This document shows positions 1-11,792 of a stretch of DNA of 64,000 nt, piece by piece. The stretch is from Adiantum capillus-veneris (lineage: Eukaryota; Streptophyta; Polypodiopsida; Polypodiales; Pteridaceae), in the NCBI GenBank assembly GCA_014529385.2, contig CM043959.1, positions 55,965,253 to 56,029,252 on the forward strand. The letters run 5' to 3'. A model generated the notes under the pieces. That model ran no database searches, had not been told where the DNA came from, and saw only the letters and a list, made by a program, of their open reading frames with translations. Each line of letters opens with the position of its first letter. Position 1 is the first letter of the stretch. A program made the position numbers and the translations under genes.

Positions 1-553
1 TGTAATTATAAGCATGAGATACACCCACATCATCTGCTGCCGCCTTTGCCACATTGTTATATGTTTTGAGTGGCATCTTCTCCTTATGAAAACCTCCACT
101 ATGAAAGCTAGGCATTTGCAAGTGCCTATCAATATCTACAACTTTCCCTGCATGTATGAAGTTGGAAGCTTCAGAGGTTTTCAAAATGTCATCATCCATA
201 AGTGGGCTATGCCCAACGCCACCTTGACTCTGCGCAGCATTCGGGCCAACCTCTCTCATATTAGGGGCTTGTTTGCTAATCTCCCATGTGCTGCTATGTA
301 CAGACGCAACACTTTCTCCTGCTACCTGCTTGTGAATATTGCCTTCAAGGACTTCATCAATCTTCGGCATCTGTTATTGAAATCTTGAGCTTGCTCTATC
401 GTTCCCAATCAAGTCTGCCCCAAGAAATATATCCTGTGATGCATGTGAAGCTGCCAACAAAGGTGTCTGCACCGACATCATATTTGTCTCATTAAGCCCC
501 ATTGCCCCATCTTGATGAAAGTAATGGGTTGCCACATCATTTGCAACATGTTC
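1..553 (-). CDS. Partial unrecognised coding region running off the left edge
   Basis: On the minus strand one frame is open from 553 to the window edge apart from a single TAA at 374-376, about 184 codons. The residues look protein-like rather than random: mixed acidic and polar composition with stretches such as QMPKIDEVLEGNIHKQ and KTYNNVAKAAADDVGVSH. I do not recognise the family. The TAA could be a C-to-T mutation of CAA, or the site could be an intron edge, since TAACAG just precedes the longer open part. An in-frame TGA at 554-556 limits the region upstream. It may be a host exon or the ORF1 of a retroelement; the window gives only this part. Confidence 0.4.
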
Positions 554-584
554 TCACTTTCGCGATCTGCAACCATCATGCCAG

Positions 585-1039
<455 letters not shown>

Positions 1040-1360
1040 CCCTAAACAGTCCCGCGCCGACGCGGTATCAGTTAGGGCAGTGTCCTAGTGGTTCTACCTT
1101 GTGGGGGGGCGACGTTTGGGCGCCATCAACTTCTGTGTATAGCTCGCAGGGCGCAAGGCTCCTTGCATATGGCGACCACGAGCAGAGCAGAGCAGAGCAG
1201 ACCAGACCGCAGGATTTTAGAAAATCCAAACTCACAAGTCAGTGTTCACATACAAAAATCCCTCCAAGACAAATCTGAATCGGAAATTTTATAATACTAG
1301 CCATTAATTTTGCAAAATTACACTATTTTTCATGTATTTTAGGCAGAATTTTCTCCTCCG

Positions 1361-1810
1361 ATTAGGCAAAATTTGGACTCACAAAGGGGCCCTTTAAGGA
1401 GTTTGACTTTACCTCTCTCTACCAAAACGGGCGCATGGATAAATTTTTGCAAATAAACTCCAAAGTTGGCAGAGGTTTGACAGTTAGAATGTCCTCTTCA
1501 AGCTCTATCTAGTGATATATAGCATGCCATGAGATTCCTCATATTTTAGAAGATTCTTTTTTTTATTCAGTTAGATTCCGACAGAGTTGTCACATCATAG
1601 GTGAATCAAAAAAAGAATCTTCTAAAATATGAGGAATCTCATGGCGTGCTATATATCAGTAGATAGAGCTTGAAGAGGACATTCTAACTGTCAAACCTCC
1701 GCCAACTTTGGAGTTTATTTGTAAAAATTTATCCATGTGCCCGTTTTGGTAGAGAGAGGTAAAGTCAAACTCCTTAAAGGGCCCCTTTGTGAGTCCAAAT
1801 TTTGCCTAAT
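1361..1810. repeat. 450-bp near-perfect inverted repeat (foldback/MITE-like)
   Basis: The left arm, starting ATTAGGCAAAATTTGGACTC at 1361, runs to about 1569. The right arm, from about 1603 to 1810, is its reverse complement with only scattered mismatches and ends GAGTCCAAATTTTGCCTAAT. Each arm is close to 207 bp and the loop is about 33 bp. There is no coding potential and no clear target-site duplication next to the ends. It is either a foldback/MITE-type element or an inverted-duplication locus able to give a long hairpin RNA. The 1040-1360 stretch to its left and 1811-2413 to its right show no other feature. Confidence 0.85.
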
Positions 1811-2413
1811 GAGTCTTGTCCTCCCTTCAACCGGCTACTTTGATTTTGGAACCGGCTCAAGGCTAAGCTAAGGCACACTTTTCCCGAACACTACTCTAAG
1901 TCCAGATTAAAACAATAAAATGCAAATTTCAAATAATCTCAAGCTTATGAGATGTTGTCGGGCAAAATGTGTCTCGGCCGGTTGTGACTAAGAGAAAAAA
2001 GAAAAATTGTGCTCCAAAATAAAGTAAAATAATGCAATAAAACAAATTCTGCATAATGAGAATATATCGAGGGACATTTACATTGCAATAGAAATACGTT
2101 AATGCTTTCAATAGGTTTAAACTTTGAGACAACTCAGTACAAGTTGAGCATACATGTGTAGGCAAATCAGTAAACGTTTAGTATAAGTTGTATTTATCTA
2201 ATGTTGAAGCCGACATATCTCCTCGTGCAGAGTGGAATAGAAAAACAAAAAAACAACGTTTTTTTGCCCTAAGTTTTGGCCTTTTCACACTTAATATTAA
2301 GACGTGCGTGGCATAGGTGATTTAATATAGACATTTTGTCTTTTCCAAGAGATTGTTGTCTGCAACAATCGCACTCTCTTACTCTCCAGGTTGACTGTTG
2401 TTCAATCCATGCA

Positions 2414-5160
2414 ATGGCTCGTCATATCACTATCTTCGGTCCCAAGCATAAGCAGAAGCTTGTGCTAATGTTTGAAAGTAGGTATTGCACTATCACTGTT
2501 GAAGCTTTAACAGAACATTTTGAGCTGGAGAACAAAAATTTCTCTTTGCGTCTACTTACACTATAGGGTGAGCAGGTTAGAATTGAACCTGCGCGTAATG
2601 ATTCAAATGAGTTGTTTTACAATTTCGATCACGATTATTCACAGTTTTACAAGGTACTTAGCAACGAACATCCATCAACATCAAATGCTGGCTCAAAAGA
2701 TTCTCCAATCAATGTTGAAGATGGCACTGCATGCATCAGAAGTGTACTTGATGTTATTCGTTCTCTTCCTCTGAAAACCAATCTATATATTGCACTCTCC
2801 TCTGCTACAAGTGTCACTAAGGCTTTGGAAATGCCTACTTATTATGATGGGTATGTTGCCTATGAACTTCCTCCTCAAAATGACAACTCTGCTATGTATG
2901 GGATGGAACATAGATTTGATGGGCATGTTTGGACAGAATATGTTACCTGCAGTAATGATATATTCAATGGGACTGTTCGTTTTAGTCGGTGTGGAGGGCA
3001 TTTGAGATGCTCCAATATAGAATGTCCATACTATCAGGGAAGGAGACAATTTAATCAGTCTCAATGGCAAGGAAAATTAGCACGTGCTCCTAGTAAAGTC
3101 CACTTGGATGTTGGTTATGGAAAGCTTGTATGCTTTCATTGTCGTCAAATTCTAGAGTACATTGACACATGCCCTGCAGTTATATATTATTGTATTCCAT
3201 CTGAAAAGACTGGAATTACTAGATGTGTATTGCATTTAGGTTTTCATAAACACCCTGTTGCACTATGGGACCAGGGAGTGGTGTGATTTTGTGAACCGTA
3301 TGCGCCCTGGTGGAAATTTGCAAGATATGTGGGTGCATTTCGATCATGTTCATCGTGTGGAGGGCTGGCCTACTATGTCGGCGCATGTTTACGACCCATA
3401 TGTAAGAGAGCTATTAACATTGGCAATATGTGAATTTACTGTGGAAAACAAGCATGCACAGATAGAGTTTTGGAAAATGCTTAATAAGGTTGTGGTTGAT
3501 CATGGTTTTGATAAGCCTGAATTTCGAGGTTTTATGGCAGATGAGGAAAATGCAAATTGGATTGCAGTTCGTACTGTCTATTTTGGTGGAGCCAGAGAGA
3601 TCGTGTGTTTTTCATTGGGAGAAAAGCATGGTTAAACACACTGTCAAGTGTATACGTTCCTCTTATCAAGAGGAGCATAAAATATTGTGTCGAAAATGGT
3701 TACATGCACCTTCAGAACATGCTGCACAAGTATTCAAGGATGAACTCAAACAGTTTTGGAAAATGGGCCATGCTATTTTGGATGAGATTCCAGCATTGGA
3801 AACATGGTTGTCATGGTGGGATGTTAGAGTGCCACATTGGGGAGACAGATTTGTTGCTCAAGATGAGAGAGGTGCTTTTGTCCCTAGAACAAATATTTCT
3901 GAGGCAAAACATGCAAGTATGCGTGCTTCAATTGGTTATAAGAATAACATTGGTCTATATGAAGTCACTTGTGCAGATATGTCACTAGCAGTTCTTCAAA
4001 GTGTGCGCTACAATGCCTACTTGAAGGGCATGCATTCATCCACAGGACCAATGATGGCAGACTTGGAAGCCAGATTTATGAGCAATCATTCAGCATCAAC
4101 ATCGAATAGAAAAATTCTTGATGTAGCTCAGTCAACAATTTTAGAAATGCAAATACCAAGTCCATAGATGAATAGAGCTCCAATAAGGGAAAAGAGTGTG
4201 AAAAAATCACGCTCAATCTTTCTTGATGCCGATGAAACTCTTGAAGAAGACTCTCATAGGCCAGAGTTTGTTACTGTCACTACTCCAATTTACAATGTAC
4301 CACATAACCAACAAAATGCTTCTGCTACTCCTAGTCTTTGGCCAGAGAAAAAGGTGCCTCGGACTGTTTGGGCCATTAGGCGCACTAAGTCTCGCAGAAA
4401 AATGACATGTTTTGGTGTTCTCCCCAGAGATAAAGTACGTTGTGGTAGGTTCATAAACAAAAATTTAGATAATGTGAAAAATGGTGTTCCTGCCCCTTGC
4501 TTTTGGGGAAGGAGAAAATATCCCGCTGTGGGTGCCAAACCAGAAGGAATTATTGAGGGGTTTGTATGGTTTTGCAATGACAGTACCACTCATGCATGGA
4601 ATATTGATGGGATGATTATTGGACCTCCTGGCCCAGCTCCGGGGATGTGGGTTGTGGAAGAGGGAACGTGTCTGCTTCCATGGGAGGTTGAGATGCTGCA
4701 AAAAAATGGATTTGTGCTTCAAGGAGATAATACGACAGCACAACAGAACCTCCATATTGGTGGGCAATGTGGAACACAACCAAGCTCTTTCCGTGCTAGA
4801 TTTAGAGATGGAAAGCATGTAAGGTGGAGGACAAAATTAACCAAAGACTTCAATGACAGGATAGCATTGGGACAAATCATGGAAGCACATCTAGTGAGAG
4901 AGGTTATATTGGTACCAAATGCATCGCATGTTTTTCATGTTAGCACTCCAGGCTCAGTTCAAAAGGGGGTTACTTATGCGGTGACCATTGAAGACTTTCC
5001 TCGATGTACTTGTGAGGATTTCCAAAAAAGAGACAGCAGGCGTCTCACGTACGTGCCGTGCAAACACATGTACTTTGTGTATTTTCGAGTCCTTGGTTTG
5101 GATTCTACAGCTCATGAGTTTGTGCATCAGGCAACACTGACAAAAGTAGAGTTGTTCTAG
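2414..5160 (+). pseudogene. Broken DDE transposase with C-terminal SWIM zinc finger (MULE-like)
   Basis: The proposed start is the ATG at 2414. The frame passes through a TAG at 2564-2566, shifts frame near 3265 and again near 3600, meets a TAG at 4165-4167 directly followed by ATG, then stays open to 5160. The middle third carries a transposase-like core: HVYDPYVRELLTLAICEF, then GFMADEENANW (a candidate catalytic Asp), FHWEKSMVKHT, and RTNISEAKHASMRASIG (a candidate catalytic Glu). Near the C-terminus CTCEDFQ followed by YVPCKHMYFVY is a SWIM-type CxCxnCxH finger, which is typical of Mutator-like transposases. An upstream Cys-rich part (CGGHLRCSNIECPYY) may be another zinc module. The MULE assignment rests on motif order; I could not delimit terminal repeats. 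The element is not functional. Confidence 0.65.
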
Positions 5161-5445
5161 GGATTGTGTGGGGCCAGAGTGCCAGCATAGCATCGACTTC
5201 TTGAGCTAAGACGATTTGCAGTTCCTATGGATTGGCCATTTTTTTGGATTCCCTGCAATTGCCATTGTAGGATGAGCACCTATTATACTTACATTGTTTT
5301 GATAGCTTGTGTTACTTAATCATTTGGCGTTTATATTGTTGCAACGATCACCTTCTATGGATTGACCGTTTTGTTGGACTGGCTGCACTTGGCATTATGG
5401 TAGAGCTTTTTTGTGTTATAGTTCTCCCTACTTTCGCTCGAAAAA
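5161..5445. other. Spacer between two transposase relics
   Basis: No convincing coding or repeat structure. It could contain decayed upstream sequence of the following piggyBac relic, since transposase homology begins abruptly after it. Confidence 0.4.
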
Positions 5446-6201
5446 ATGCCACGCTCAGTTTTATTCGCTCGGTGTATGGTTTTCCTGCATATTGAGCATC
5501 GTGAGCATGGTTCTTCTCGTTTTGCATTTGATATGAGGAAAGGACTTCTTGCATGTAGTTGGATGGACAAAAAGGCATTTTTTTTTGCTTCTAATGTCTA
5601 TGGTATGCAAAGTGGTGAAGTATTGAGGCAGATAGGAAGTGGTCATAGAGTTGCACTTACTTGTCCAGACATAGCCATCTAGTATAACAAGAACAAAGCA
5701 CGCTGCGATGTATTTGATAGTATGGTCTTGGGATCTGGGTACAGTTTAGCGACTACTATACATGGTTGGAAGTGGTGGCATGCATTGTTTTGGGGCATGT
5801 TGGATTCCATTTTTGCAAATGCGTACATAATTTGGAAGTGTTTGCATGGCAGAAAAAATGCAAATCGGTTCCAATTTATGATTCGTTTGCAAGAACAACT
5901 TGTTGATAACCACTTTGCAGGGAGTCTCACATGTAAGGCAGTTTCGTATACTAGTGGTCCGATGGAAGGACATAGGCTAATGAAATTGAGTGAAAAGGCA
6001 AGCAAGTTTTGCATTGTATGTGCCATTGAACCGAAAAGAGCTATCCGTGAAGGAAAAGAAGTGGTTGGGTCAAATCCATCAAGGACAGTTTATGGTTGCC
6101 TTAAATGTAAGAAATACCTTTGCGTAGATCCTTGCTTTTCCAAATACCATGTCATGGTGGGGTATGATCGCATGGGTGTAACTGCAAAGCGAGTTGTGTG
6201 A
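5446..6201 (+). pseudogene. piggyBac-type transposase, C-terminal relic
   Basis: One frame is broken only by a TAG at 5680-5682. It contains RKGLLACSWMDKKAFFFASN, the piggyBac pattern of a turn followed by W.DKR-like residues. After the stop come YNKNKARCDVFDSM (the region of the last catalytic Asp) and GWKWWHALFWGMLDSIFANAY, equivalent to the piggyBac kWWkklf...NAyilyk stretch. The C-terminal end, YGCLKCKKYLCVDPCFSKYH, is the Cys-rich zinc module typical of the family. About 250 residues remain; the N-terminal half of the RNase-H-like core is missing. It lies 285 bp downstream of the SWIM transposase relic in the same orientation, but nothing shows that they belong to one element. Confidence 0.75.
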
Positions 6202-7294
6202 TCCTATAATCCCCCAGTGGAAGTTTGAGATTCTTGAGGCTATGTTGCTACCAATTTATGTCTTGATTGTATTTCACTTGTGGCTTTGACATTGAGTTTA
6301 CATGTTGAATATTTTTTCTTAGTCACAAGCTAAGATTCTCAACTTGTTCTCCATTGTGACATGTATACCATATGTATCAATGTTGGCTTGTAAAGCCATA
6401 TGCATTTTTGGATTTGCTGTTTTGGTGAATGTCACCATAAAACAAAATTTTTTGTACATGAAAATGATTTTTCTTGAAGTCATAGTTGATCATCTATCAT
6501 TCTCTAACTTGCAAAGAGGTCTTACGAATTTACAATTCATTCAAATGATTTTTTTCTTGAAAGAAAATTATGTATGCATAAAATGCAAATTGCTGTTTTA
6601 TACCATGTGATACTTGAGAGGTTTTATGTAAAGGTCATGTAGCCTTTTTGGTTTGTCTAATAATTTTTTCCTAACTCTCATCTAGTATGTAACACCCCTT
6701 AAAAAGGAGTTGGTCAAATGGGCCATGACAAAGTTGCTAGAATTCTTTGCAAAACAACCAAAAAGGACACTTTAGTGTCTTTTTTGGTACCAAACTAGTG
6801 TTAACCTTGGCCCCGTGTTGAGATAGATCCATAAGCACATGTCTATATTCTAGACCTTTTTCTCATTTATTCTCCACATTAAATGACTAGTTTAATATGA
6901 GAGTATCCTTTGGGTTGGTTAGATATTAGATTTTATTACATTACCTCTCTCTTGAAATCATAGTCGTCAACTATGAGGTAGAAGAGATAAAGCCTTAGTC
7001 ATTAGTCAATGTTTCTTAGCGGGTAGAGGATCCCTTTTTACCCTACAACATCATTCCATGATGGATGACTAATCCATTTGGTGCTTGGGAGACATAGCTG
7101 CCACAAGCATGTCGGCTCCTTAGTCCATTTCATTCTCCCAAATTAGAGTGACAAATTCTATTTATTATCTGAGAGATGTCGTCATCACAAACATGATTAA
7201 AATCATGCATACAATTTAAATTTGTGCATAATAAAAAGAGTATTGGTCTTATAAGACAAAAACATTTATAATTGAAAAGAAACAACATTTGCTT
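6202..7294. other. AT-rich spacer containing a dispersed repeat
   Basis: No gene is seen. The segment 6809-6937 matches 34894-35022 in inverted orientation, including a 43-bp exact block (6809-6851 against 34980-35022). The rest shows nothing recognisable; part of it may be the 3' untranslated region or LTR of the older gypsy element whose last codons are at 7295-7342. Confidence 0.5.
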
Positions 7295-7342
7295 ACTGTA
7301 ATGTAGCATCGTAGGCATTGACAAGGTTCATACTATCCTTAA
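7295..7342 (-). pseudogene. C-terminal tail of the outer gypsy polyprotein
   Basis: Read on the minus strand this flank gives KDSMNLVNAYDATLQ and a TAA. It directly abuts the target-site copy of the 25-kb element, and across that element the flank at 32786 ends in GGCKEYN of a gypsy integrase C-terminal region. Joining the two sides gives a continuous polyprotein end apart from about one base, which supports nesting. The short length keeps confidence moderate. Confidence 0.45.
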
Positions 7343-7347
7343 GTTGT

Positions 7348-8268
7348 TGTTTTAGGGCTTGACTACTCCCCTGTTCATACTCAAGAGCACGACACAGACA
7401 ACATACTTATCATCCGATGACATGACTAACCCATAGGTACACATAGGCAATCTCGTTAGCTTGTCAGGCTGAGACCAATCTACACATATGCACTTTTATG
7501 ATGCATCAATCATTAACTCTGGTAGAATGCAACCCACTCTATCCCTAAATGCTCATAACACCATTTACACTTCCAATGAACTCGAAATCGCATCAAACTT
7601 ACTAGGCACCATCCTCTCACTAGGATATACTTACCTATAAGTCTAATCTCACCAGATTTGAACCCTAGTTATCTCGAATACACTCGCGATAGACTAACAG
7701 GTCATAATCCAAAAGTGGGCAAAACTTAAGTTTATGAGTATCTATGTGTAGCTAATCTCTTTCTCATTCCATAAAGCACCTGATTGTTGAAAACAGACAC
7801 TGTTTGTGCTACTTACAAGCAAAACAAGCTCGAGGAAGGATCGATCGCGAACAGCTCGAAAATGTGAATGCGTGGCATGGGCGCGTAGCTCTCGGAGAGA
7901 CTGCCACGATGGTGTAGTCATATTGTGAATCCGGTGAGGGAGAAGTGCGTAGCGAAGAGGATAAGACACACTCTCTCTCTCTCCCTCTCTCTGGCTCGTA
8001 CGACACAGAATTAATGTTCAAAATGTTCTTCAAAAATGGTTCTAAGGTGACTTTTATACTTTAGTCACCTTAGCTCAAAAATGTACATGGGGTTCTCTTA
8101 CTCATTATTACAAAGTGTGAACAAATCTGAGTCCTGACTAACTGATTAATCTTTACATAACCTAGACGAATGGATCAAAATGATAAGACGTCTTTGACAT
8201 AAAATGGGAATTTGATATGCTTTACACGATGGGCTCATTACAACAGTTGGACAAATGGGGCTCCAATA
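7348..8268 (-). repeat. 3' LTR of the 25-kb gypsy element
   Basis: It starts TGTTTTAGGGCTTGACT and ends GGGGCTCCAATA, where the partner copy has AACA. The coordinate span is identical to that of the other LTR. It contains a half copy of the element's palindrome, TCGCGATAGACT at 7684-7695. Several short open frames inside it are repeated in the other LTR and are not genes. Confidence 0.93.
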
Positions 8269-8282
8269 CTCCCCCCCTCCTA
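8269..8282 (-). promoter_or_regulatory. 3' polypurine tract
   Basis: On the minus strand the sequence TAGGAGGGGGGGAG sits directly against the 3' LTR, the expected position of the plus-strand primer. The TAG at its start is also the stop codon of the extra ORF. An exact 14-bp copy occurs at 20041-20054. Confidence 0.85.
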
Positions 8283-8386
8283 ATTCATGGCTACCACGAC
8301 ATGATCGTCTTTGTCTTCATTTTCGTTGTCGTCTTTCTTGGTTGATTTGATGTAGAAACGCATCATATCGCATAGAATCGCTTGCC
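8280..8386 (-). pseudogene. C-terminal end of the extra ORF, cut off by an insertion
   Basis: The minus strand reads WQAILCDMMRFYIKSTKK, then an acidic stretch and VVVAMN, ending in a TAG that is fused to the polypurine tract. The composition matches the long ORF that stops at 14062, and the 14062 stop lies inside the terminal repeat of the intervening insertion. This is therefore best read as the true C-terminus of that ORF, displaced by about 5.7 kb. Confidence 0.55.
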
Positions 8387-11185
8387 ATTTACATTAGGAA
8401 AAATATGAACCGTCTAGGGGCCCTTTGGGATTAAGGTTAATTAGAGGCCAGCCAATAGGAAGAGGGTGGTGGACACACTCTATACCCTCAAAAAAGTAGG
8501 GGGACAAGGTAGCCTTACACCTCTTAATGGCCTCTTACCTAGTGAGAAGGTAAGGGAGGTGGTTAGGGGAAAGGGAGGGGGGGGAGGGGGACCACTTTGA
8601 CCTTTTTTCCCCCACTTTTTGGCCCGGATTTAAAAATACACTAAAAATTTCAAATTTTCAAAAATTTTCAAATTTCAAGTTTTCCCTCCTTAAAAGGTCC
8701 CCTAACCTATTTCATAGTCAAAAAAGTATTTTTGACCTTCAAAAGTAAAAAACGTGTACTAAAAAATTCCAAAAAATTTCAAAACATCATTTATCACCCT
8801 CCAAAGTCTTTCCAAACCTATTCTATAGCTAAAAGTGATTTTCTCTCTCTACAAACCCTTTTCCAAGCTCTCCATGGCTGTAACAACCACATGCACCCCC
8901 TATAGTCCAACATTATCTCTCTACTAGCTTTCTCCCATCTCCATTGTAGCACCAAGCAAGCTTCTCCCCCATCTCTTCCCCTTGCCCACCACATAGTTCC
9001 ACACCAAGCTAGCTCCTCTCCCTTCTCTCACCTCCATTACAGCATGAAACAAGATTCTCCTCCTTCTACTTTCATTCACTCGTACTACATGGAAACCTCT
9101 ACTCCTGAAGGTGGAAAAAGCATCAACTCACATGACTTGCATACCACAAGAACAGGAGGTGTGAATAGTGCATGGGCATTGCAAGGATTCATCTCCAACA
9201 TAAAGATAGAATGGTGAGAAAACTACCCTTGTAGCTTACATTCAGAGCTTAAGATCATCTCCATCTTTAAGTTTATCATGCTGGAGGGAATTAACCTCTT
9301 TATGGCTTTCAATGTTTAGGCTTCACACCTCATAACATTGGGTGGTGCTATTTTGTTGATGGCTTTGGTGAGCCATCTATAGTTTTATAGCATGTGATTG
9401 AGTCTCACAATGTAAGTAAGTAGTGTTATCTATGGAGAGTCATCAAAGATTTTTCTTATAAATTATTCTTTGTATAGTTGTCATTAGATTATTAGAATGA
9501 TATCATTTTGTACTTTATAACTTTGTGCTCATATAATCTGTTGTTTACTTACAGAGTCAACTTGTTTTGAGAGGACATGAGCAAGAAACCATGTGCAGAG
9601 ATGGAAATCACCCTATTTTTGTTCCGTGAGGAACCTTTCACTACCGTGTTAAAAGATTTTGATAAGAATAGTAGGATTTTTGTAGAATCTTGAACCAATA
9701 GGTACTCTCTAGGAGCTCTTAGAAAAGCCATCCCTATAGTACTACTATGTTCCCTAGTGTCATAGACACACAAATACTCGTGTATATGAATCTCTAGATG
9801 AGAAAGACAAATACTTGTAAGAGAAGCCTAACAGCAACAACATTGTCTCCATTTGTAATTATTTTTATGAGGCTGGATTCCTCTATAAATGCAATATAAA
9901 TATTTCTTTTTGTTAAATGGTGTCGCACTGAGTGAGTATTTTATTTAGATTACTGGAGTTTCATACAAATTTGAGAAATATTGTTGATTTTTTTGGATAT
10001 TCTGATTTGCCTGTAAGATGTTTGAAGTTTCAAGTCTTAATCATTCCACCATGAAGAAATTCATGCAATATTTTGATTTCATTTTAATCACTAATGGTTA
10101 TTAGTATTAAGTGGATCATAACCTTTGTCAAGATGTCTTCATTTGGGGATGTTGAATATAGATCAATAGCAACATTTCAAAAGTTGAGAAAGCTAAATTC
10201 TTGCTTTCCAAAATGTTATTGTTTCCATACTATGCCTATGCCAAGCTTGACTTAGAGAAATGAAAACTTGAGATGGAGGTGTAGATATATAGGGGTGACT
10301 TATTATTGATTCTTCTTTCATCATATATATTATAAAGCCTTTGAGTTTCCACCTTTTTGAGTAGTGTTGATAAGGTTTTGGTATCAAACCTTCTTAAATA
10401 TCCCTATTCATTCGCTATTGGTAGCTATTTATTTGGTATTGCTAAAGATCATACCAATAGCTATCACCTTGTGAACTTAATTGTTGAATTGCGGATTTGA
10501 TTTTTACTATGTAGCTCATTTGGATAGAGAAAGTGTAAACATAAATTATAGATACATGCATTGTTAACATAGAAGATATGTATCACTCGAACCTATATAA
10601 GTGCTAATCAAGAAACCTTTGGTCGGATACTATAACAATAGGGGTCACATGTGGTTTTAAATACCAAAGAAATGGCTTAACCAAAACATTCCCAAGAACA
10701 CGAGGTGAACACAAGGAAATAAAAATTGGCTCCTTGTTTGGTTGATTTCTAGTGCTAAATGTTCTGAGTGCACAAAATTTGTGAGGCCTTTGACCTTGGG
10801 AGTTCACTAAAGTATATGTAACATAGCACATGTGTTCAACAGAAGGGAATTTATATTCTTGTAAAGTTACAGAAACATGTGTAGGTAAGGCCTATAAGGG
10901 CTACTTTCAATCCATTGTGGTGAACGCACATGATATAGGAAAATTTGACATAGTGAATACTCCGGACATCAAACACTACAACTCTATCTCATGGCCATAC
11001 ATTAAAACAAAGCCCCTATTTGTCGTTTTGAAGCCCCAAGGACCTTCAACAAGAGGGACCACAACGGCATGTAGAATGCCCATCTAGGCACAAATAGGGA
11101 CCAAGATATTTCCAAGAACAGGGGATGGACACAAGGAAGTAAAAAATGGTTGATAAGCATGATACAAGGTTTAGGTATCTGCCAT

Positions 11186-11187
<2 letters not shown>

Positions 11188-11219
<32 letters not shown>
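11188..11219 (+). repeat. (G)32 homopolymer
   Basis: Thirty-two consecutive G after GCCATTT. The corresponding place in the next repeat unit has a 12-G run (11565-11576) in the same sequence context, so the tract has expanded within a repeated unit. Confidence 0.95.
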
Positions 11220-11221
<2 letters not shown>

Positions 11222-11270
11222 TCTATGAACACATTAAACTACCCAGTTCTATCTCATGGCCATGCATTAA

Positions 11271-11523
11271 AAAAAGCTTGTACTTGTCATTTTAGAGGCC
11301 CAGGGACCCTCAACAAGAGGGGCCACAAGGGCGCGCAAACTGGACATCCAAAATTTTTGGATGTCCAGTTTACGCGCCCTTGTGGCCCCTCTTGTTGAGG
11401 GTCCCTGGGCCTCTAAAATTACAAGTACAAGCTTTTTAAATTTTGGATGTCCAGTTTGCGCGCCCTTGTGGCCCCTCTTGTTGAGGGTCCCTGGGCCTCT
11501 AAAATGACAAGTACAAGCTTTTT
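11271..11523. repeat. Foldback hairpin A plus an extra copy of its right arm
   Basis: The left arm (11271-11353) and right arm (11354-11438) are inverted copies about 84 bp long with essentially no loop, differing at two bases. A third copy at 11441-11523, in the orientation of the right arm, matches the left arm exactly at those two bases. The stem contains GGCCACAAGGGCGCGC and its complement. Confidence 0.88.
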
Positions 11524-11630
11524 GTTAATGCATGGCATGATACAATGTTTAGCTATTTGCCATTGGGGGGGGGGGGAGTTTGCTATGAATACATTAATTT
11601 GCCCAATTCTATCTCATGGCTATGCATAAG

Positions 11631-11792
11631 AAAAAGCCTATACTTGTCATTTTAGGGCCCCAGGGACCCTCAACATGAGGGGCCACAAGGGCGCGCAAAT
11701 CGGCCATCCAAAAATTTTGGATGGCCGATTTGCGCGCCCTTGTGGCCCCTCATGTTGAGGGTCCCTGGGGCCCTAAAATGACAAGTACAATA
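11631..11792. repeat. Foldback hairpin B
   Basis: A near-perfect inverted repeat of about 75 bp per arm centred at CCAAAAATTTTGG (about 11708-11720). It is a diverged paralogue of hairpin A (AACATGAGG for AACAAGAGG, ATCGGCC for ACTGGAC), with matching changes in both arms, and is preceded by the same flank TCTATCTCATGGC.ATGCAT. Units A and B are thus tandem, about 360 bp apart. Confidence 0.9.

Noticed and set aside
7742-8033. Short minus-strand frames in the 3' LTR, repeated at 32326-32550
   Set aside because: They recur because the LTR is repeated and overlap each other in different frames; no domain.
11002-11398. Poly-Pro and poly-Gly open frames at the G32 tract
   Set aside because: Produced by the homopolymer and present on both strands; not proteins.
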